DNA from: Terasakiella sp033100395
GTDB lineage: Bacteria; Pseudomonadota; Alphaproteobacteria; Rhodospirillales; Terasakiellaceae
Direction of reading: 5' to 3'
Assembly (NCBI RefSeq): GCF_033100395.1
Contig: NZ_JAWLVJ010000012.1
Location: forward strand, 76,378-140,377
DNA length: 64,000 nucleotides
The notes under the pieces are model-generated. The model saw only the letters and a list, made by a program, of their open reading frames with translations. It had not been told where the DNA came from and made no database searches. Made by a program: the position numbers and the translations under genes. How positions within the stretch are numbered: the first letter of the stretch is position 1; each line of letters starts with the position of its first letter. Below, piece by piece: positions 60,157 to 64,000 of this stretch.

Positions 60157-61722
60157 ATGGGGAAAACGACAGGAGCAATTGCCGCAGGGCATCATGAGAC
60201 CGCACAAGCGGGCGCACGCATGTTTGAAGAGGGCGGAAACGCCTTTGATGCCATTCTCGCCGCTGTCTGTGCCTCCTGCGTCTGTGAGCCGGTTCTATCC
60301 TCGTTAGGTGGTGGCGGTTTTTTGCTGACCCACGCCCATGACAGCGATCCGGTGCTTTATGATTTCTTCACCCAGACACCGAAGGAACGCCGCGCGGACA
60401 GCCAGTTCTATCCCATCATTGCCGATTTCGGCACGGTCACGCAGGAATTCCATATCGGGCGCGGGTCCATCGCCACACCAGGTATGGTCAAAGGCTTGTT
60501 TGATGCCCATAAAGATCTTGCGACCCTGCCCATGGATGTCATTGTGGCCCCGGCCATTGAGCTTGCGAAAAAGGGCCTCACCGTCAATAAAATGCAGGCC
60601 ATGCTGTTTGATATCGTCGAAGCCATCTATGAGGCCTCACCCGACAGTAAAGCCCTTTATGGCAGTCACGTAAATGACGGTAAATTGCTGGGTGAAGGCG
60701 AAGTACTGAAAAACCCGGATATGGGCGATGTGTTTGAGGCCTTGGCCCGCGAAGGCAGTGAGCTTTTTTACGAAGGCGAGATCGCCAAGCAGATTGAAGC
60801 TGACAGCTGGGATCATGGCGGTCATCTGAGTCTGGCGGATTTGAAAGAATATCACGTTGAAAAACGTAAACCCCTTCGCGTTGATTACGGACGTTCACAC
60901 TTCTATACGAACCCCGCACCTTCCACAGGCGGATTGCTGATCGCCTTTGCTTTGGAACTGGTCAAGCGGGCGGGTTTCCGTGACATTGCTTTCGGGTCCA
61001 AAGATCATGTCGAACGACTGAGCCAGATCATGGCCCTGACCAACAAGGCGCGTATTGATACCGCGCTCATCGATGGCGCAGAACAAGCTCAGCTTAAAAT
61101 GCTGGATCAGGACTATCTGCAGACCTATCGCGCGCAAGTCTTTGGCCAGCCCAATGCCCTTCGCGGCACCACGCATTTAAGCGCCATTGACGCCGATGGC
61201 AATGCGGCCAGCATGACGGTTTCCAATGGCGAAGGCTGTGGCTATATCCTGCCCAATACCGGGATTATGCTGAATAATATGCTGGGCGAAGAAGATATCA
61301 ATCCCCATGGGTTCAACCAATGGCCCGTTGATACCCGCATGTGTTCCATGATGTCGCCAACCCTGTTGTTGCGTGATGACGGGATCAATGTGGCGCTTGG
61401 TTCTGGTGGGTCCAACCGCATCCGCACGGCTGTGTTGCAGGTGCTGATCAACCTGCTGGAATTCGACATGAACCTGGAACAAGCCGTCGCAGCCCCGCGC
61501 ATGCATTTTGAACGTGGGCTTTTGAACCTGGAACCGGGCTTTGCGACGGATGCCACACAAACATTAAAAGACCATGTGCCGGATTATAAAATCTGGGACG
61601 CCCAGAACCTCTTTTTCGGGGGCGTACACAGCGTGCGTTCCAACTTCGAGACAGGCCGCTTTGATGGTGTGGGCGATGCCCGACGCGGCGGTGCTGCGAT
61701 AATTGTAGATGAAAGCTTATAA
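60157..61722 (+). CDS. Gamma-glutamyltransferase family protein, apparently cytosolic
   Basis: 521 residues. Ntn-hydrolase of the GGT family: start TGAIAAGHHETAQAGARMFEEGGNAFDAILAAVCASCVCEP, autocleavage/nucleophile Thr338 in RGTTHLSAIDADGNAASMT, and the glycine-rich GSGGSNRIRTAVLQVLIN near the C-terminus. No signal peptide is seen, whereas typical GGTs are periplasmic, so an intracellular hydrolase or acylase role is possible. The start is uncertain: ATG at 60157, or TTG at 60148. purU follows after three bases. Confidence 0.87.
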   Translation: MGKTTGAIAAGHHETAQAGARMFEEGGNAFDAILAAVCASCVCEPVLSSLGGGGFLLTHAHDSDPVLYDFFTQTPKERRADSQFYPIIADFGTVTQEFHIGRGSIATPGMVKGLFDAHKDLATLPMDVIVAPAIELAKKGLTVNKMQAMLFDIVEAIYEASPDSKALYGSHVNDGKLLGEGEVLKNPDMGDVFEALAREGSELFYEGEIAKQIEADSWDHGGHLSLADLKEYHVEKRKPLRVDYGRSHFYTNPAPSTGGLLIAFALELVKRAGFRDIAFGSKDHVERLSQIMALTNKARIDTALIDGAEQAQLKMLDQDYLQTYRAQVFGQPNALRGTTHLSAIDADGNAASMTVSNGEGCGYILPNTGIMLNNMLGEEDINPHGFNQWPVDTRMCSMMSPTLLLRDDGINVALGSGGSNRIRTAVLQVLINLLEFDMNLEQAVAAPRMHFERGLLNLEPGFATDATQTLKDHVPDYKIWDAQNLFFGGVHSVRSNFETGRFDGVGDARRGGAAIIVDESL

Positions 61723-61725
61723 GCC

Positions 61726-62586
61726 ATGACAACCGATAAAAAATATATTCTGACCATCTCTTGCCCCGACCATACCGGGATTGTGGCCCAGGTCTCCGGC
61801 TTTCTGGCCGATCAGGACGCTTTTATTAACGAGTCTGCCCATTTTGGCGATTCCGTATCCGATCGCTTTTTCATGCGCACCGTCTTTACCCCCGGCCCCT
61901 ATACGCCCGATGCGTTTGAACTCGCGAAAAAATTCTCCCGGGTTGCAGAACGTTTTCAGATGGTCTGGGGCATTCATGATGCGACACGCAAACAGCGCCT
62001 GCTGATCATGGTGTCCAAGTTTGATCACTGTCTCAACGATTTGCTTTATCGCTACCGCACAGGCGAGCTTAACGCCGATATCCCGGCGATTGTTTCCAAC
62101 CACCCGGACCTGGAACAGCTAGCACAGTGGCATGATATCCCGTTCTACCATATGCCTGTCACCAAAGACACGAAGGAAGAACAGGAAGCCGCTGTCTGGG
62201 ATTTGATCGAAAATCTGGAAATCGACCTGGTGGTACTGGCGCGCTACATGCAAATTCTCAGCCCCCGTATGTGTAAAAAACTGCGCGGGCGCTGCATCAA
62301 TATTCACCATTCCTTCCTGCCAAGTTTCAAAGGGGCAAATCCTTATCGTCAGGCCCATGAACGCGGCGTAAAACTGATCGGGGCGACTGCGCACTATGTC
62401 ACGGGCGACCTTGATGAAGGGCCGATCATTGAACAGGCCGTTGAACGGGTGGACCATACCTACACGCCAGAAAAACTGAAAGCGGTGGGCCGTGATATTG
62501 AAAATGGTGTGCTGTCGCGTGCCGTTCGTGCCCATGTAGATCACAGAGTCCTCATGAACGGCATTAAAACTGTCGTCTTTAAATAA
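61726..62586 (+). CDS. purU: Formyltetrahydrofolate deformylase
   Basis: 286 residues. N-terminal ACT domain (ILTISCPDHTGIVAQVSGFLADQDAFINESAHF) and C-terminal formyl-transferase-like hydrolase domain (IPAIVSNHPDL, YMQILSPRMCKKLRGRCINIHHSFLPSFKGANPYRQAHERGVKLIGATAHYVTGDLDEGPIIEQ). It hydrolyses 10-formyl-THF to formate and THF, balancing one-carbon pools. Confidence 0.96.
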   Translation: MTTDKKYILTISCPDHTGIVAQVSGFLADQDAFINESAHFGDSVSDRFFMRTVFTPGPYTPDAFELAKKFSRVAERFQMVWGIHDATRKQRLLIMVSKFDHCLNDLLYRYRTGELNADIPAIVSNHPDLEQLAQWHDIPFYHMPVTKDTKEEQEAAVWDLIENLEIDLVVLARYMQILSPRMCKKLRGRCINIHHSFLPSFKGANPYRQAHERGVKLIGATAHYVTGDLDEGPIIEQAVERVDHTYTPEKLKAVGRDIENGVLSRAVRAHVDHRVLMNGIKTVVFK

Positions 62587-62617
62587 GTAAAACTTATGCA
62601 CCTGCATTTGTAGTTTT

Positions 62618-62659
62618 TTGAATCGCATTCGAATCAAATTTGAATCGAATACGATTCAA
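62618..62659. promoter_or_regulatory. 42-bp near-perfect palindrome upstream of the CRP-type gene
   Basis: Two 21-base arms meet at the centre of AAATTT and match as inverted copies at 19 of 21 positions. The ends are TTGAATCG and CGATTCAA, and the unit GAATCG or its inverse recurs inside. It lies 68 bases before the GTG at 62727 and 32 bases after purU. No T run follows, so an operator is more likely than a terminator. Confidence 0.65.
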
Positions 62660-62726
62660 TCCTCTATTGCGCTTGTTGGTAAATCCTTGCACAATAAGGA
62701 CCAACTTAACCAATAGGCGGCATATC

Positions 62727-63419
62727 GTGAGCACACAAAACACTCTTTCCAATATCAATCTGCTTGATGGACTCCCAGAAGAAGTGATTGAAGAACTGAA
62801 TAAACAGTGCCGCTGGAAATGGTATGACGCCAATGAACAGATCATCGATCGCCAGGCAGAAAGCACCGATGTGTTCTTCATCGTTGATGGACGTGTACGG
62901 ATCGTCATCTACACCGTTGGCGGGAAAGAGATCACACTGGATGACTTCACCGAAGGCAAACAGTTTGGGGAAATGGCGGCCATTGACGGCCTGCCGCGTT
63001 CTGCCAGTGTGATGGCGGTGCAGAAATCTTTGCTCGCCGCCATGCCGCAAACCCGCTTTATGGCACTTCTGACCGGCCATTCGATTGTTGCCGAACGTGT
63101 GCTGAAAAACATGGCCCATATCATCCGGATTTCGAACGAGCGGATCATGGATCTGTCCACCCTTGGGGCGGCCAACCGGGTTCATGCGGAAATTTTGCGA
63201 CAAGCGCGCGACAATATGACCGATGAGGATGAGGCCTTTATCTCCCCCATTCCCATTCACTCAGAAATTGGCTCGCGCATCAGCTCCACGCGTGAAACCG
63301 TCGCCCGGGTCATGAACGATCTGGCCCGCAAAGGCTTTGTGGAACGCAAGAAGAACGGACTGGTGGTGAAAAATATCGACGAGCTTTCCCAGATGGTGGA
63401 AGAAGTCCGCGGGGATTAA
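62727..63419 (+). CDS. CRP-type transcription regulator
   Basis: 230 residues from the GTG at 62727 with GGCGG upstream. The cyclic-nucleotide domain has FGEMAAIDGLPRSASVMAV, whose RSA matches the cAMP phosphate-binding cassette of CRP. The winged helix recognition segment SSTRETVARVMNDLARKGFVERKKNGLVV carries RETVxR, the same Arg-Glu-Arg set that lets E. coli CRP read TGTGA. Two perfect TGTGA-N6-TCACA sites lie downstream within 310 bases. Real cAMP dependence is inferred. This gene differs clearly from the DNR-like pair at 9-10 kb. Confidence 0.88.
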   Translation: MSTQNTLSNINLLDGLPEEVIEELNKQCRWKWYDANEQIIDRQAESTDVFFIVDGRVRIVIYTVGGKEITLDDFTEGKQFGEMAAIDGLPRSASVMAVQKSLLAAMPQTRFMALLTGHSIVAERVLKNMAHIIRISNERIMDLSTLGAANRVHAEILRQARDNMTDEDEAFISPIPIHSEIGSRISSTRETVARVMNDLARKGFVERKKNGLVVKNIDELSQMVEEVRGD

Positions 63420-63492
63420 AGACCCGTACAGCAATTGGCTCACATGCGATTTGCAGCCTTTTTAACACAGGCTTTTCAAAAAATTTTAAAGG

Positions 63493-63508
63493 TGTGATTG
63501 AGATCACA
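63493..63508. promoter_or_regulatory. CRP site 1 (TGTGA-TTGAGA-TCACA)
   Basis: A perfect match to the CRP consensus, extended outward by GGT and ACC. It lies 74 bases after the regulator's stop. A TATCTT -10-like element is at 63535; the spacing is not canonical. Confidence 0.75.
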
Positions 63509-63546
63509 GACCTTTAAGTTTCGTTAAGGCATCCTATCTTTATTGA

Positions 63547-63677
63547 AGAGACATTGAATTCACGTCCGCCACCCAACGGACATTTGATTGAGAGTAGTGA
63601 GTGCAGCGTTTCTCAAGAAACTTTTTCATTCCCGAGACTTCCCAAAAGCCACGCCCCCTAACGTGGCTTCTTTTTTT
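63547..63677 (+). ncRNA. Candidate small RNA or leader between CRP sites
   Basis: No gene. Stems GTCCG/CGGAC (near 63564-63581) and GTTTC/GAAAC (near 63608-63621) precede the strong terminator AAGCCACG/CGTGGCTT (63646-63669) with T7. The region runs from just after CRP site 1. It may be a short regulated transcript; the 5' end is a guess. Confidence 0.45.
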
Positions 63678-63713
63678 GCCCGAATTTCACTTTTTTCAAA
63701 AAAATTCCCGACC

Positions 63714-63729
63714 TGTGACAACCATCACA
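63714..63729. promoter_or_regulatory. CRP site 2 (TGTGA-CAACCA-TCACA)
   Basis: A perfect consensus site centred at 63721.5. A -10-like CATATT at 63752-63757 puts the start near 63763-63764, which is the -41.5 spacing of a class II CRP promoter. Confidence 0.78.
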
Positions 63730-63763
63730 TCCGGGCAAGCCTGAGATGAGGCATATTACATTC

Positions 63764-63885
63764 ATAGCCGGGACTGGTGCATCGGTTTTCGATGTTAACG
63801 CGGCTATTATTTCTCACCAGTCCATTCGTTATCCCTCAAGAGTAAACTATTTCCCCGTAAGCGTTTGTCTTACGGGGCTTTTTTT
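63764..63885 (+). ncRNA. Candidate CRP-dependent small RNA with possible pseudoknot
   Basis: From the predicted start: ATAGCCG (63764-63770) can pair with CGGCTAT (63801-63807), and GGACTGGTG (63771-63779) with CACCAGTCC (63815-63823), in the order A-B-A'-B'. CATCG/CGATG forms a hairpin between. The transcript would end at CCCCGTAAG/CTTACGGGG (63853-63877) with T7, about 122 bases in all. No open frame with a ribosome site is seen. Confidence 0.55.
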
Positions 63886-63987
63886 GTTTAAAATCCAATT
63901 GACTAGTTTAACTAGGTCCTGTTGACAAAGTGGATTTACAAATTGCGTAGAATGTGATTCAAGACTTCTTTTTATGAGGAGAAGTCT

Positions 63988-64000
63988 ATGCGTAATTTGA
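63988..64000 (+). CDS. Start of the next gene (3' end outside window)
   Basis: ATG at 63988 is preceded by AGGAGAAG at good spacing; four codons are visible (MRNL). Upstream are a TTGACA at 63923 and an ACTAG-type short dyad (63902-63917) that could form its promoter region. Product unknown. Confidence 0.5.

Noticed and set aside
63601..63774. GTG-started frame running through the terminated region downstream of the CRP-type gene
   Set aside because: It would cross a strong terminator and a perfect CRP site and has no ribosome site. A non-coding explanation fits better.
1..64000. Search for CRISPR arrays, tRNA/rRNA genes, integrases and transposases
   Set aside because: No regular repeat-spacer pattern, cloverleaf with a TTCGA arm, rRNA-like stretch or recombinase motif was seen by eye; a tRNA scan would be needed to be certain.

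Overview
The window is a gene-dense bacterial chromosome segment of intermediate GC. It suggests a marine, facultatively anaerobic alphaproteobacterium of the Rhodospirillales type (Terasakiella- or Thalassospira-like). This is an inference from gene content and order: an LptF/LptG-SurA-PdxA-RsmA operon, a DUF2849-CysI-DUF934 sulfite reductase operon, an HdaA-PerM-PgsA-DUF2066 operon facing purMN, FixJ- and DNR-like regulators, and an oxygen-independent ubiquinone operon. I see no rRNA, tRNA, CRISPR array, phage or transposase gene.

Layout. 0-3 kb: the end of an acyl-CoA dehydrogenase, palindromic intergenic repeats and an AT-rich orphan gene. 3-9 kb: dCMP deaminase, then lptF-lptG-surA-pdxA-rsmA with lptD absent from its usual place. 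9-13.5 kb: two overlapping Crp/Fnr genes facing a TrpD-like/CobA/CbiX-like operon for siroheme supply. 13.5-22 kb: an accessory-looking envelope block with a 1407-residue membrane-anchored coiled-coil protein built on an almost unbroken 25-residue repeat, a secreted subtilase and an 800-residue Pro/Glu-rich secreted protein. 22-24.5 kb: the sulfite reductase operon, which would use the siroheme. 24.7-35 kb: orphan FixJ-type regulator, binding protein, aspS, hdaA operon, purMN, GAF/degenerate-GGDEF protein. 35-49 kb: ndk, ABC-F ATPase, sensor kinase, uraA/upp pyrimidine salvage, STAS protein, pepA-holC, AmmeMemoRadiSam radical SAM enzyme and binding proteins.

49-53 kb is the most striking regulated unit: an FNT channel, a PP2C-phosphatase/Ser-Thr-kinase fusion and cyanase. 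Upstream lie two dyads, a sigma-54 promoter, and a leader with two hairpins whose six-base loops are AACGAC and AACGTC. The second hairpin overlaps the 5' arm of an intrinsic terminator. This is the layout of an ANTAR (NasT-type) antitermination leader and ties cyanate/nitrite use to the nitrate-assimilation regulon.

53-64 kb: YjhX-like protein, MEMO1-AMMECR1 fusion, CysQ, a candidate structured RNA, ubiT-ubiU-ubiV behind an FNR-like box, a Sua5-type protein, a gamma-glutamyltransferase-like protein, purU, and a CRP-type regulator. The regulator is preceded by a 42-bp near-palindrome and followed by two perfect TGTGA-N6-TCACA sites, each ahead of a terminated non-coding stretch that may be a small RNA.

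All identifications come from reading motifs and gene order; no database search was run.
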